This document shows, in pieces, positions 39,004-48,366 of a stretch of 64,000 bases of DNA. The first letter of the stretch is position 1. Each line of letters starts with the position of its first letter. The notes beneath the pieces are model-generated. The model ran no database searches. It was given only the letters and a program-made list of their open reading frames with translations, and was not told the DNA's origin. Position numbers and translations under genes: made by a program. This stretch comes from Haloferax marinisediminis (GTDB lineage: Archaea > Halobacteriota > Halobacteria > Halobacteriales > Haloferacaceae): the NCBI RefSeq assembly GCF_009674585.1, contig NZ_WKJP01000001.1:2418001-2482000 (forward strand). The letters are read 5' to 3'.

Positions 39004-41409
39004 GTGCAACCCACACCGGAAGTCGTCCTCGCAGTCGTCTTCCTGCCGTTTCTCGCCGCGGCGTTCACCCCGGCCGTGTATCGGTTGCTGGGTGAACGCA
39101 CGGCGTACTTCGCGGCCGCCGTCGCGCTGGTCACACTCGGCCTCGTGACGGACCAGTATCTCGCGGGGGCGCATGGAACCGTGTCGTTCGACTGGATTCC
39201 CTCGCTCGGCATCTCGCTGGCGTTCTACGTAGATGGGTTGGCCTTACTCATCTCCTTCCTCGCCAGCGGTGTCGGCGTGCTTATCCTCACCTACTCTGGG
39301 GGCTACATGCACGGCGAACCGGGCCAGGCGAAATACTACGCGACGCTGTTGGCATTTATGGGTTCGATGCTCGGAGTGGCCCTCGCGGGCGACCTCGTCG
39401 CCCTGTTCGTCTTCTGGGAACTGACGAGCCTCTCGTCGTTCATCCTCATCGGTCACTACACCGACGAGGAAGCCTCCCAGTACGCCGCTCGGAAGTCGAT
39501 GCTCATCACCGTCTCCGGTGGCCTGTTCATGCTGGTCGGATTCGTCCTCCTCGTGTGGGCGTCCGGCCAGACCATGGCTATCGAGGGGACGACCTACAGC
39601 ATCCCGCTCCTCATCGAGAACGCTGGTGCAATCAGAGAGGTTCTGACCGCATCTGGGCTGTTCGTCCCCGTCCTCGTCCTCATCGGACTCGGGGCGGCGA
39701 CGAAGTCCGCACAGGTCCCGTTCCACGTGTGGCTTCCGAACGCGATGGAGGCACCGACGCCGGTCTCGGCGTTCCTCCACTCCGCGACGATGGTCAAAGC
39801 GGGCGTCTACCTCGTCGGTCGAGTCCGCCCGCTGTTCCTCGCTGAGAACGCAGCTGTTCTCGGCGACTGGACGCTCATCTTCGCGGTTCTCGGACTGCTC
39901 ACGATGACTGTCGCGGCCATCCTCGCGGTGAGCGCGACGGACATCAAGGAACTGCTCGCGTACTCGACAGCGTCACACCTCGGACTCATCATCGGCGCCT
40001 TCGGGTTCGCCAACAGTTACGGTGCCGAGGCAGGTGCGTTCCACATCCTGAACCACGCGAGTTTCAAAGCCGCACTGTTCCTCGTGGCCGGTATCATCGC
40101 CCACGAGGCCGGAACCCGGCAAATCGACAAGCTCGGAGGGCTCCGCAAACACCTCCCGATTACGGCAGTCATCGCCGTCGTCGCGTCGCTCTCGATGGCG
40201 GGTCTGCCACCGTTCAACGGCTTCTACTCGAAGGAGTTGCTGTTCGAGGCGACCTACTACGCCGCCAAAGACGCAGGCGGTATCGCGTGGCTCTTCCCGG
40301 CTGTCGCGGTGTTCGGGAGCATCTTCACGTTCCTCTACTCCATCAAGTTCGCCTCGCTGTTCTTCGGTGACGAACCCGATGGATTAGGACACGTCCACCG
40401 CCCACCGCTGGCGATGCTCGTTCCACCAGCCATCCTCGGTGCCCTCGTGCTCGCCATCTCGGCCGCGCCGAACTTCTTCATCGACGCGCTCATCGGCTCG
40501 GTGTTCGGCGATGTCAGCCCCGGTGAAGCGCACTCGTTCTCGGTGCACTTCCCCACGGAACTGACGCCGTACGTTATCATGAGTATCATCACCATCGTCG
40601 CCGGTGCGATTTCGTTCCCGTTCTACGACCGCATCCACGACGCGATTAACGCGATTCTGCGCGGCCCCGTTCGCGCGAACTGGTGGTACGACAACTTCGT
40701 CGAAGGGCTGACCTCGACCAGTATCGCAGTCACGCCGAAGATTCAGACCGGCCTCCTGCGCACCTACGCGACGTGGGGCTTCTTCGCATTCGTCGCACTC
40801 GCGCTGGGTGGATACGCCGCAGCAGGCGTGTCGCTCCCTGCGTTTAGTGGCTTCAGCGTCACGCTCCCTATCGTGCTCGTCCTCTTGGTCGCGCTCGTCG
40901 GAGCGTTCGCAGTCGACATCGCACCGTCGCACGTCGCTGGTGTGCTGACGCTCTCGATCGTCGGCTTCATGGTCGCAATCTTCTACATCCTCGCCGACGC
41001 GCCCGACCTCGCGCTGACGCAACTCGTCGTCGAGACACTCGTGTTGGTCATCTTCCTGCTCGTCTTGGACCGCTTACCAGCGTTCTACGGCGACGCACCC
41101 GACCGATTCGTCTCTCTGCGCGACGGTGTCCTGTCGGTCGCCGTCGGTGCGACGGTGTTCATCACCGTTCTGCTCTCGACGAACGCATCGCCCGACCCAC
41201 TCCTGAAAGAGTTCCTCGCCGCTCGTGCGGGCGTTCCCGCCGAACACGGACCGTTCTTCGCCGACTTCGGTGGCGGGTCGAACATCGTCAACGTCATCCT
41301 CGTCGACTTCCGCGGTATCGATACCATGGGCGAGATTTCGGTCGTCGTGATGGCGTCGCTCGCCATCTTGACGTTGATTCGTATGCGTGGCCGGGGTGAG
41401 ACCCAATGA
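39004..41409 (+). CDS. mrpA: Mrp cation/proton antiporter subunit A
   Basis: 801 residues from GTG at 39004 (MQPTPEVVLAVVFLPFLAAA); an earlier in-frame GTG at 38950 would add 18 polar residues. About 20 membrane segments. The NuoL-like core contains FWELTSLSSFILIGHY, AATKSAQVPFHVWLPNAMEAPTPVSA and the lysine/histidine-bearing HSATMVKAGVYL. A DUF4040/MbhD-like region (about 620-700) follows, then a C-terminal MbhE-like domain. MrpA works with six other subunits to exchange Na+ or K+ for H+. Operon ABCDEFG is complete and subunits mostly overlap by four bases. Confidence 0.93.
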   Translation: MQPTPEVVLAVVFLPFLAAAFTPAVYRLLGERTAYFAAAVALVTLGLVTDQYLAGAHGTVSFDWIPSLGISLAFYVDGLALLISFLASGVGVLILTYSGGYMHGEPGQAKYYATLLAFMGSMLGVALAGDLVALFVFWELTSLSSFILIGHYTDEEASQYAARKSMLITVSGGLFMLVGFVLLVWASGQTMAIEGTTYSIPLLIENAGAIREVLTASGLFVPVLVLIGLGAATKSAQVPFHVWLPNAMEAPTPVSAFLHSATMVKAGVYLVGRVRPLFLAENAAVLGDWTLIFAVLGLLTMTVAAILAVSATDIKELLAYSTASHLGLIIGAFGFANSYGAEAGAFHILNHASFKAALFLVAGIIAHEAGTRQIDKLGGLRKHLPITAVIAVVASLSMAGLPPFNGFYSKELLFEATYYAAKDAGGIAWLFPAVAVFGSIFTFLYSIKFASLFFGDEPDGLGHVHRPPLAMLVPPAILGALVLAISAAPNFFIDALIGSVFGDVSPGEAHSFSVHFPTELTPYVIMSIITIVAGAISFPFYDRIHDAINAILRGPVRANWWYDNFVEGLTSTSIAVTPKIQTGLLRTYATWGFFAFVALALGGYAAAGVSLPAFSGFSVTLPIVLVLLVALVGAFAVDIAPSHVAGVLTLSIVGFMVAIFYILADAPDLALTQLVVETLVLVIFLLVLDRLPAFYGDAPDRFVSLRDGVLSVAVGATVFITVLLSTNASPDPLLKEFLAARAGVPAEHGPFFADFGGGSNIVNVILVDFRGIDTMGEISVVVMASLAILTLIRMRGRGETQ

Positions 41410-41879
41410 GCCGGTCGTCCGGTCAAACGACGGTCATCTCTCAGACCGTCGCGCGCATCGTCGTCCCCATCATTCTGGTGACGGCTATCGCGCTCCTCTT
41501 CCGCGGGCACAACCTGCCCGGTGGGGGATTCATCGGCGCCGTCCTCGCAGTCGCCGCGTTCGCGCTGGTGTACGTCATCTTCGGACTCGACTATCTCCAG
41601 CGTGAAATCCTCGGCATCTCACCAGACGGGTCTGGCAGTCACCGACTCGTCGAGAGCTATCGCTGGATGGCGTCGATCGGCCTCGCAATCGCCGTCCTGT
41701 CGAGTCTCGCACCGCTCGCGTACGGGTTGCCGTTCCTGACGCAGGGAGTGCTCTTCTTGGAGCACCTCCCGCTCTACGGTGAACTCGAAGTCGCGAGCGC
41801 GTTCGCGTTCGACCTCGGCGTCTTCTTCGCAGTCGTCGGTGGACTTCTCACCATCGTCGGGGAGGTGGGCAACGAATGA
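41406..41879 (+). CDS. mrpB: Mrp cation/proton antiporter subunit B
   Basis: 157 residues with four membrane helices. The MnhB signature RGHNLPGGGFIGAVLAVAAFAL (about 33-54) and FDLGVFFAVVGGLLTIVGEVG at the end are typical. It overlaps mrpA and mrpC by four bases each. In bacterial Mrp complexes this subunit packs against MrpA and is needed for assembly. Confidence 0.92.
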   Translation: MSRSSGQTTVISQTVARIVVPIILVTAIALLFRGHNLPGGGFIGAVLAVAAFALVYVIFGLDYLQREILGISPDGSGSHRLVESYRWMASIGLAIAVLSSLAPLAYGLPFLTQGVLFLEHLPLYGELEVASAFAFDLGVFFAVVGGLLTIVGEVGNE

Positions 41880-42217
41880 CCGAAGTCTTCCTCGCGGGCG
41901 TCCTCGGCGTCCTCTTCAGCATCGGCACGTACCTCGTCCTTCGGCGCGACGTCGTTCGTGTCGTCTGGGGTATCAGCATCATCAGCCAATCGGCGAACGT
42001 CTACCTCGTCACCATGGGTGGGTTCGACGGACTCGGGCCCATCCTCTCCGGACACGGCGGCGGTGGAGCAGCACCGACCGACCCGCTCGTGCAGGCGCTG
42101 GTGCTCACCGCCATCGTCATCGGGTTCGGGACGACGGCACTCGCCCTCGTCTTGACCTACCGGGTGTACGAGGAACACGGAACTATCGACATGTACGAAC
42201 TCGGAGGGAGCCAATGA
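41876..42217 (+). CDS. mrpC: Mrp cation/proton antiporter subunit C (NuoK-like)
   Basis: 113 residues with three helices. It shows the NuoK-like pattern: GTYLVLRRDVVRVVWGISIISQSANVYLV early and PLVQALVLTAIVIGFGTTALALVLTYRVYEE at the end (about 70-100), where the glutamate-bearing stretch is conserved. The tail GTIDMYELGGSQ is soluble. It overlaps both neighbours by four bases. Confidence 0.92.
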   Translation: MTEVFLAGVLGVLFSIGTYLVLRRDVVRVVWGISIISQSANVYLVTMGGFDGLGPILSGHGGGGAAPTDPLVQALVLTAIVIGFGTTALALVLTYRVYEEHGTIDMYELGGSQ

Positions 42218-43917
42218 GCACGCTCGTCATCGCACCGCTCCTCGTGGCCCTCGTGACAGCGATTCTGACGCTGCTCGTGCGCCCGAGCGACATCCTACAA
42301 CGAACGGTCAGTCTCCTCGGGAGTGTGGCCTACCTCGTCGCCACGGCCCTCCTGTTCGACGCCGTCGTGCTCCCACTCGGGAGCGAGTCGGACATCCTCG
42401 TCTATCAGGTGTCCAACTGGGCTGCCCCGTTCGGCATCACGCTCGTCGCAGACGGACTGTCGGCGTTCATGCTGGTGCTGTCCGGACTGGTCTCACTCCT
42501 CGCACTCGTCTACTCGATTGCGTTCATCAGTGGATACGGCCAACGGCTCAGCTACCACCCGCTGTACCACTTCATGGTGGTCGGCGTGACGGGGTCGTTC
42601 CTCACGGGCGACATCTTCAACCTCTTCGTCTGGTTCGAAGTGATGCTCATGTCGAGCTACATCCTCGTCCTGTTCTACTCCGGGCGCGAGCACACCCGTG
42701 CGGCGCTCAACTACGTCGTGCTCAACCTCATCGGCAGTGCGGTGATGCTCGTCGCAATCGGTGGGCTCTACAGCACGACAGGAACGCTCAACATGGCCGA
42801 CATCGCTCGACGTCTCGCCGAACCGGCGGCGTACGACATCGCACTCCTGCCGGTCCTCGGCCTCTCTGCGGTGTTGTTCTCCGTCTTCGCGCTCAAAGCC
42901 GGGATGGTCCCCTTCCAGTTCTGGGTGCCGGCGGCCTACCGCGCCGCACCGGCCCCGGTCACCGCGATGCTCGCCGGCGTCGTCAAGAAGGTCGGTGTCT
43001 ACGCCATCATCCGGCTCTACTTCACCATCTTCGCTGCCGCGTCGGTCGACCTCTCGTTCCTCGGCATCAGCGGTGACTCCTTCCTCGGCTTCTTCGGCCC
43101 GGTCATGTTCGTCATGGCCACCGCGAGCATCCTCTTCGGCGGCTTCGGTGCCGTCGGTCGCAGCGACCTCGACGGCATCCTCGCGTACTCCTCTATCAGT
43201 CAGGTCGGATTCATCATCCTCCCACTGGCAGTGGCCGCGACGGCGCCGTCCGAGGCCATCGCCGTCCTCGGCGTGACCGCGAGTATCGTCTACGCGTTCA
43301 ACCACGGGATCGCCAAGAGCCTGCTCTTCCTCGCTAGCGGCACCATCCAAGACGTGGTCGGGAGCGACCAGCTCTCGGACCTCGGTGGACTCGCCAACCG
43401 AGCGCCAGTCCTCGCGGCCGGGTTCTTCCTCGGCGCGCTGACGCTCATCGGCGTCCCGCCGCTGTCGGGCTTCTTCGGGAAATTCCTCGTCTTCCAAGCC
43501 GCCGCCGAGGCACTCGCCGCTGGCGCTGCGGGCTCTGCGCTCGCACTCGCCGTCGCACTCGCCGGTGCGATTCTCACCATCGCGTACTACACCCGTGCGT
43601 GGAATCAGGTGTTCTGGGGCACCACGACCGACCTCGTCGACGCCGCGCTTCCCGCACGCTGGTCGCTCGGAACGCGCGGCGCGGCGATGACCGACGGCGG
43701 CCAGCGTGAACTCGAACGGCTCGAACTCACCACGCAGGTCACCGTCGTGGTCGTCCTCGCCGTCGCGGCGATTGGCTTCGGTATCGGATTCGAAGCCGTG
43801 TTCTCCGCGGCTGAGGCGGCCGCACGTGCCGCACTCGACACCAACGGCTACGTCGACGCCGTGTTGCACGGACCCGGCGTTGGTGCCGAAGCAGGTGCTG
43901 GAGGTGGGCACGCATGA
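42214..43917 (+). CDS. mrpD: Mrp cation/proton antiporter subunit D (NuoM/N-like)
   Basis: 567 residues from ATG at 42214. Fourteen or so helices; antiporter-type core motifs include FNLFVWFEVMLMSSYILV, ALKAGMVPFQFWVPAAYRAAPAPVTAMLAGVVKKVGVY (proton-path lysines) and LAYSSISQVGFIILPLAV. Paralogous to mrpA. The C-terminal portion is alanine-rich with a short soluble end. It shares four bases with mrpC and with mrpE. Confidence 0.92.
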   Translation: MSTLVIAPLLVALVTAILTLLVRPSDILQRTVSLLGSVAYLVATALLFDAVVLPLGSESDILVYQVSNWAAPFGITLVADGLSAFMLVLSGLVSLLALVYSIAFISGYGQRLSYHPLYHFMVVGVTGSFLTGDIFNLFVWFEVMLMSSYILVLFYSGREHTRAALNYVVLNLIGSAVMLVAIGGLYSTTGTLNMADIARRLAEPAAYDIALLPVLGLSAVLFSVFALKAGMVPFQFWVPAAYRAAPAPVTAMLAGVVKKVGVYAIIRLYFTIFAAASVDLSFLGISGDSFLGFFGPVMFVMATASILFGGFGAVGRSDLDGILAYSSISQVGFIILPLAVAATAPSEAIAVLGVTASIVYAFNHGIAKSLLFLASGTIQDVVGSDQLSDLGGLANRAPVLAAGFFLGALTLIGVPPLSGFFGKFLVFQAAAEALAAGAAGSALALAVALAGAILTIAYYTRAWNQVFWGTTTDLVDAALPARWSLGTRGAAMTDGGQRELERLELTTQVTVVVVLAVAAIGFGIGFEAVFSAAEAAARAALDTNGYVDAVLHGPGVGAEAGAGGGHA

Positions 43918-44510
43918 GTCGCCGCTGGCCCTACAATGGCCTCCTGTTGGCCATCCTCTGGCTGTTCGTTCGCGGCGTCGACCTGACGCCGATTCGACTC
44001 CTCGAAGAGTTCATCATCGGACTCGGCGTCGGAATGAGCATCGCGTTCTTCTTCCGGCGCTTCTTCAGCGACCACAGCGCGTTCACGGGGACCGTACAGG
44101 TCGTCCCGTACGCGACGCTGTACGTGCTGACGTTCCTGTGGGAACTTCTCACGGCGAACATCGACGTCGCGCGCCGAACACTCGCGCCGTCGATGCCTAT
44201 CGACCCGGCCGTGGTGGAAGTCCCACTCCGCGTGCGCACACCGCTCGCTATCACGACCATCGCGAACAGTATCACCCTCACTCCGGGGACGTTGACAATG
44301 GACTACGACGACGACACCAACACGCTGTACGTACACAGCATCGACGGGAGCGACCTGGACGGCATCACCGACCCGATTCGCCGCTGGGAAGACTACGCGC
44401 TCGTCATCTTCGACGAAGAACTGAAACCCGGCGACCCGGCACCACAGGCCCGGATTACCGCTGAGACTGAGCCTGCCGCCGCCGTCAACGGAGGTGAACT
44501 CCATGGCTGA
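43914..44510 (+). CDS. mrpE: Mrp cation/proton antiporter subunit E
   Basis: 198 residues. Two or three N-terminal helices (GLLLAILWLFVRG, FIIGLGVGMSIAFFFRRFF, LYVLTFLWELLTANIDVARR) precede a soluble domain with the MnhE signature LTPGTLTMDYDDDTNTLYVH (about 122-141). Overlaps mrpD by four bases; mrpF starts inside it. This subunit stabilises MrpF and G in the bacterial structure. Confidence 0.9.
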   Translation: MSRRWPYNGLLLAILWLFVRGVDLTPIRLLEEFIIGLGVGMSIAFFFRRFFSDHSAFTGTVQVVPYATLYVLTFLWELLTANIDVARRTLAPSMPIDPAVVEVPLRVRTPLAITTIANSITLTPGTLTMDYDDDTNTLYVHSIDGSDLDGITDPIRRWEDYALVIFDEELKPGDPAPQARITAETEPAAAVNGGELHG

Positions 44511-44796
44511 GCCAGCGTATCTCGCGGTCGTCGAGACGGTGCTGTACGGTGCCCTCGTACTCGCGGCCGGCTTGACGCTGCTCGTGAGTTATCGCGTCAT
44601 CCGCGGCCCGACGGTTCCTGACCGTGTCGTCGCACTCGACACGATTGCGACGAACGTCGTCGCCATCGCTGCCTTGTACGCCATCTGGACCCAGCAAGGC
44701 TACTTCATCGGGGTGAGCCTCGTCCTCGCCATCATCGGCTTCATCAGCACGATTACCGTGGCTCGCTACGTCACGGAGGGGGACATCATCGAATGA
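44503..44796 (+). CDS. mrpF: Mrp cation/proton antiporter subunit F
   Basis: 97 residues from ATG at 44503, eight bases inside mrpE; a GTG three codons earlier is an alternative. Three helices with the MnhF pattern GLTLLVSYRVIRGPTVPDRVVALDTIATNVVA (about 23-54). The conserved RGPTVPDRVVALD acidic loop binds ions in Mrp. It overlaps mrpG by four bases. Confidence 0.92.
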   Translation: MAEPAYLAVVETVLYGALVLAAGLTLLVSYRVIRGPTVPDRVVALDTIATNVVAIAALYAIWTQQGYFIGVSLVLAIIGFISTITVARYVTEGDIIE

Positions 44797-45185
44797 CCGC
44801 AGAGAGCGCGGCCGCTGTGACGGTCGGTCCCGTCCGTGCGGCCCTCGTCATCCTGTTGGTCCTCGTGGGGAGTTTCTTCCTCCTCGTCGGGACGATTGGA
44901 CTGCTCCGGTTCCCCAACGTCTACAACCGGATGCACGCGACCACGAAGGCGACCACCCTCGGTGCGGCGTCTATCGCCCTCGCCGGGTCGGTGTACTACC
45001 TGCCACAAGGCGACGGTCTGATGTCACTCGTGACGGTGGTGTTCTTGTTCGTCACGGCACCAACCGGCGCGCACATGATATCGCAGGCCGCCCAGCGGAT
45101 GGGCGTCCCGTTCGTCGATGGCGTCCAGTGGCCAGCCAGTGGGAACGACCTCATGACCGAAGGCGACGCCGAGAGCGACGACTGA
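44793..45185 (+). CDS. mrpG: Mrp cation/proton antiporter subunit G
   Basis: 130 residues with three helices and the MnhG/PhaG motif LRFPNVYNRMHATTKATTLG (about 38-57). The C-terminal 30 residues are acidic and soluble. Last gene of the operon; the coaBC stop lies only 15 bases away on the opposite strand, so transcripts converge with almost no intergenic space. Confidence 0.92.
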   Translation: MTAESAAAVTVGPVRAALVILLVLVGSFFLLVGTIGLLRFPNVYNRMHATTKATTLGAASIALAGSVYYLPQGDGLMSLVTVVFLFVTAPTGAHMISQAAQRMGVPFVDGVQWPASGNDLMTEGDAESDD

Positions 45186-45200
45186 CCGGCGACGTCCCCG

Positions 45201-46352
45201 TTACAGTTCTTTTGCGAGTTCGTCCGCGACGCGAGCGCCGAGTCCGACTTTCGAGCCGACGAACTCGCTCGTGTCACCGTTGCGGACGACGAGTGCGCGG
45301 GTCGTTTCGTCACCCATGACCGACGCGTCGTTGGCGACGACGAACGCGAGGCCGACGCGGTCCATGATGCGGCGCGCCTCGGTGACCATCGAGTCGTCGT
45401 CACCGCTCGTCTCGGCTTTGAACCCGACGATGGTGAGGTCCGGATGCGAGTCGCGGACGGTGTCGATGAGTTTCGGTGCGGGTTGCAAGTCCAGCGTGAG
45501 CGCCTCGCCGGAGCGAATCTTCTGGTCGGCAGCCTCGACGGTGAAGTCGGAGATTGCTGCCGCGGAGATGAGCGCGTCCGCATCTTCGGCGACCTCTTCG
45601 ACGGCAGCGAGCATCTCCGCCGCGGACTCGACCTGCCGAACGTCGGCGTAGTGGACGTCGTCGCCGTCGTGGACGAGCGTCACGTCCGCCCCACGGATTG
45701 CGAGGGCGCGAGCGACGGCACGGCCTGTCCGCCCCGACGCGCGATTCGAGAGGGTTCGGATAGGGTCGATAGACTCCGTCGTCGACCCTGAGGTGACGAC
45801 GACAGACTTGCCGGCGAGCGTCTGCTCGGTGACTGCCTTCGCCACACCCGTGACGATGGCGTCCTCGGTGGCAATCTTGGCTTTCCCCTCTTCGATTCGC
45901 GGGTCGACGAACTCGACACCCCACGATTCGACCCGTTCGATTGCCTCCAAGACGCCCGGATGGTCGTACATTGGTTCGTGCATCGCGGGGGCGACGACGA
46001 TGGGCACGTCGGCACCGAGTGCAGTCGTCGCACAGGTCGTGACGGGCGAGTCGTCGATGGCGGCCGCCATCTTCCCGACCGTGTTGGCCGTCGTCGGCGC
46101 GACGAGGAACACGTCGGCCCAGCCATCGCGGCCACAGAGTTCGACGTGTTCGACGCGGCCGGTTATCTCGGTGACCACGTCGTTCTCGGTGGCGAACTCG
46201 ACGGCCCACGGGTGGATGATACCCGTTGCGGCACCGGTCATCACTGCGCGGACGGACGCGCCCTGACGACGGAGTTCGTGCGCCAACTCGACGACCTTCA
46301 CGGCCGCGATACTCCCTGTCACCCCGAGTGCGACGTTGACACCTTCCAGCAT
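45201..46352 (-). CDS. coaBC: Bifunctional phosphopantothenoylcysteine decarboxylase/phosphopantothenate-cysteine ligase
   Basis: 383 residues. CoaC (1-180): flavin-binding GVTGSIAAVKVVELA, catalytic-type His69 in VEHVELCG, and PAMHEPMYDHP (122-132), where bacterial enzymes usually have Asn in the PxMN motif and this one has His125. CoaB (about 185-383): VTSGSTTESIDPIRTLSNRASG and AISDFTVEA, ending with GSKVGLGARVADEL. It makes 4'-phosphopantetheine from phosphopantothenate and cysteine for coenzyme A. It is preceded by the flavoprotein gene on the same strand and convergent with mrpG. Confidence 0.93.
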   Translation of the reverse strand: MLEGVNVALGVTGSIAAVKVVELAHELRRQGASVRAVMTGAATGIIHPWAVEFATENDVVTEITGRVEHVELCGRDGWADVFLVAPTTANTVGKMAAAIDDSPVTTCATTALGADVPIVVAPAMHEPMYDHPGVLEAIERVESWGVEFVDPRIEEGKAKIATEDAIVTGVAKAVTEQTLAGKSVVVTSGSTTESIDPIRTLSNRASGRTGRAVARALAIRGADVTLVHDGDDVHYADVRQVESAAEMLAAVEEVAEDADALISAAAISDFTVEAADQKIRSGEALTLDLQPAPKLIDTVRDSHPDLTIVGFKAETSGDDDSMVTEARRIMDRVGLAFVVANDASVMGDETTRALVVRNGDTSEFVGSKVGLGARVADELAKEL

Positions 46353-46413
46353 TCACTCCTCACTGCGCCCGCTATCGGTTAAAAGGATTCGCGTCTGCGG
46401 AGGTGGTCCGGAG

Positions 46414-47193
46414 CTAGTCGTCGAGTCTGCCCAGTTCGTCGTCGACGAGACTCGGGTGGGTCCGCTGTGGCTCGGGGTGGGGTTCACCGAAGAACTCCTG
46501 CATGACCTCCCGAGACTCCGCTTGGCGGCGATTCCACTCGTCTGCGTCGATTTCTTCACACGCCGGTGGAACCTCGCGGCCGCGGTCGGTGAAGTAGCCT
46601 TCTGGTGTGACCCAGTCGTTGTAGAAGGGCGTCCCCGAGTCGTGAATCAGCGTGATTGCCGTCTCGGCGGCGTCGCCCGCGGCGACGACCGTCTGGTGGT
46701 AGATTTCGGTGAGCCGACCGGCGGCGTAGATTCCCGAGACGGCCGTCCGTCCGAGGTCGTCGACGTCGACGTAGGTTTTCGACCCAGCCGCACGAAGTTC
46801 GACACCCGTGTCTTCGAGATACGAGGCGTCAGACCACGAGGCGGCGACGACACGCGTCGCCACGAGTTCGTCCGTCCCGTCGCTGGTTTCGACCGTCACC
46901 CGGAACGACGGGTCGTCGGCAGACCCGAGCACGTCGAGGTCGACGACGCGGCCGGTCAGTGTCTCCGCACCGGCGCGGGCGGCCTGCTCGCCGAGCAAAT
47001 CGGTGAAGAGGCGACTGTTGACTCCGGCGGGGAACCCCGGGACGTTCTCTAAGTGTGCGTTCCGTCGAACGATAGACTCGCTGTCGTTCACGACGAGCGT
47101 GTCGAGGCCGGCGCGAGCGAGGAACGTCGCGGCGGTGAGTCCTGCGACACCGCCACCGACGACGAGCACGTCTCGCGAATTCGTCTCGTCCAT
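46414..47193 (-). CDS. TrxB-like FAD-dependent oxidoreductase without the CxxC
   Basis: 259 residues from ATG at 47193 (MDETNSRDVLVVGGGVAGLT). The FAD motif GGGVAGL is at about 12-18 and the second dinucleotide region shows AGRLTEIYHQTVVAAGDAAETA, typical of thioredoxin-reductase-like proteins. Only one cysteine is present (in VPPACEE), so the redox CxxC of true TrxB is missing, and the NADPH-binding domain is shortened. It may oxidise a small molecule or act as a ferredoxin-like reductase partner. It lies 61 bases upstream of coaBC and 140 bases from the next gene. Confidence 0.82.
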   Translation of the reverse strand: MDETNSRDVLVVGGGVAGLTAATFLARAGLDTLVVNDSESIVRRNAHLENVPGFPAGVNSRLFTDLLGEQAARAGAETLTGRVVDLDVLGSADDPSFRVTVETSDGTDELVATRVVAASWSDASYLEDTGVELRAAGSKTYVDVDDLGRTAVSGIYAAGRLTEIYHQTVVAAGDAAETAITLIHDSGTPFYNDWVTPEGYFTDRGREVPPACEEIDADEWNRRQAESREVMQEFFGEPHPEPQRTHPSLVDDELGRLDD

Positions 47194-47333
47194 ACGGCCT
47201 CTTGGCAAAGTGGCGAATAAAGATGCGCGGTTGACGCCGCAGGTCTGCGAATCGCTCTGGCCGGTGTTGTTCTGGCCGGTGTCGTTCGTGCCGGACGAGT
47301 ACGGTTCGCGCCGGCAGCAGCCGGTCGTCTGGA

Positions 47334-48251
47334 TTAGTCCTGCTGCTGTGGTGAGACGCCCGAGTCGTTGAGCCACCGGTTCTCCGCCACGTCGACGCTG
47401 ACGAGTCCGTCTGCGTCGCCCTCCGAAGAAATCTGGAGACGAAGTCGCCACCGTGAATCGGACAACGCCTCGCCGTCGATGAACTGAACCGACCGAGACG
47501 GTGTCCGCCTGAGCAGGTCGACTGCGAGTGGCAGCGTCGGGATGCGGCCAGTTCGTTCTGCGAGGGCGTAGTCACCGAACGTAACCACCCAGCGCCGAAC
47601 CTCACTGTCCGGGTCGTCAGGGTCGGTGTCGTCGACAGCGAGCGGTCGAACCGAGTAGCCGTCGATGAAGCTGACCGATTCGAGGGTTCGAAGCGTCGCA
47701 CCGACCGGGTTCGGTGTTCGTTCCATCGAACACATCGCTGCGGCCCGCTCGACGACGGCAGTCTGCTCTTTCGCCGACAGTCGAACGTCCATCTCGCTCA
47801 TGAGACTCCACACCATCGTGAGACAGAAGTCGTCGTGGTCGTCGACGATTTCGGCCAGCGTGAGGTACGTCTCCATCGCCGCGGATTCGACCTCTCTGTG
47901 CCCCAGCTCCGAGAGCGACTCGAACATCAACCCGGCGATGTCGTGACAGAACGAACTGTAGCGCGTCTGTCGCTCTCCGGGCTCCACTGCGAGTGGTTTC
48001 ATCGGCTTTTCCGACACTTCGTGGACCAGTGGGTCCATGTACGGGGCAGAGGGGTCGTATCGACGAAGCACGGACCGATACTCTGTCGCGAGTTCTGCGG
48101 CCTCTCCGGCAGCGTGTCGGTTGGGGAACGTCAAACCTGACACTGCCGACGGCGCAGTCCCACTGCGGCCACACACGACTTCGAAGTCGCCGTCGGGACA
48201 CGACAGAGACCGAATCTCTGCTCTGATGTCCCGCAACGTCCCCCCCACCAT
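47334..48251 (-). CDS. Conserved haloarchaeal protein (possibly DUF7551)
   Basis: 305 residues from ATG at 48251 (MVGGTLRDIRAEIRSLSCPD). The N-terminal segment GDFEVVCGRSGTAPSAVSGLTFP recalls short beta-rich nucleic-acid-like domains; the middle is helical with SELGHREVESAAMETYLTLAEIVDDHDDF; the C-terminal part has RWVVTFGDYALAERTGRIPTLPLAVDLLRRTPS. It contains several cysteines (Cys17, Cys27, Cys102 and others), rather many for a haloarchaeal protein. I believe it belongs to the haloarchaeal DUF7551 group; no function is known. It stands between divergent genes with its own promoter. Confidence 0.7.
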   Translation of the reverse strand: MVGGTLRDIRAEIRSLSCPDGDFEVVCGRSGTAPSAVSGLTFPNRHAAGEAAELATEYRSVLRRYDPSAPYMDPLVHEVSEKPMKPLAVEPGERQTRYSSFCHDIAGLMFESLSELGHREVESAAMETYLTLAEIVDDHDDFCLTMVWSLMSEMDVRLSAKEQTAVVERAAAMCSMERTPNPVGATLRTLESVSFIDGYSVRPLAVDDTDPDDPDSEVRRWVVTFGDYALAERTGRIPTLPLAVDLLRRTPSRSVQFIDGEALSDSRWRLRLQISSEGDADGLVSVDVAENRWLNDSGVSPQQQD

Positions 48252-48366
48252 CTCGTCTCTAGGTGTTTACACCGGTAGATTATAGGTTCCGATGACGCGC
48301 GAACGGACCGAACGGTGCGAGCGACAGGCCCACAAGGCTTAGTTCTCCCCCGGAGAATGCCTGTGC

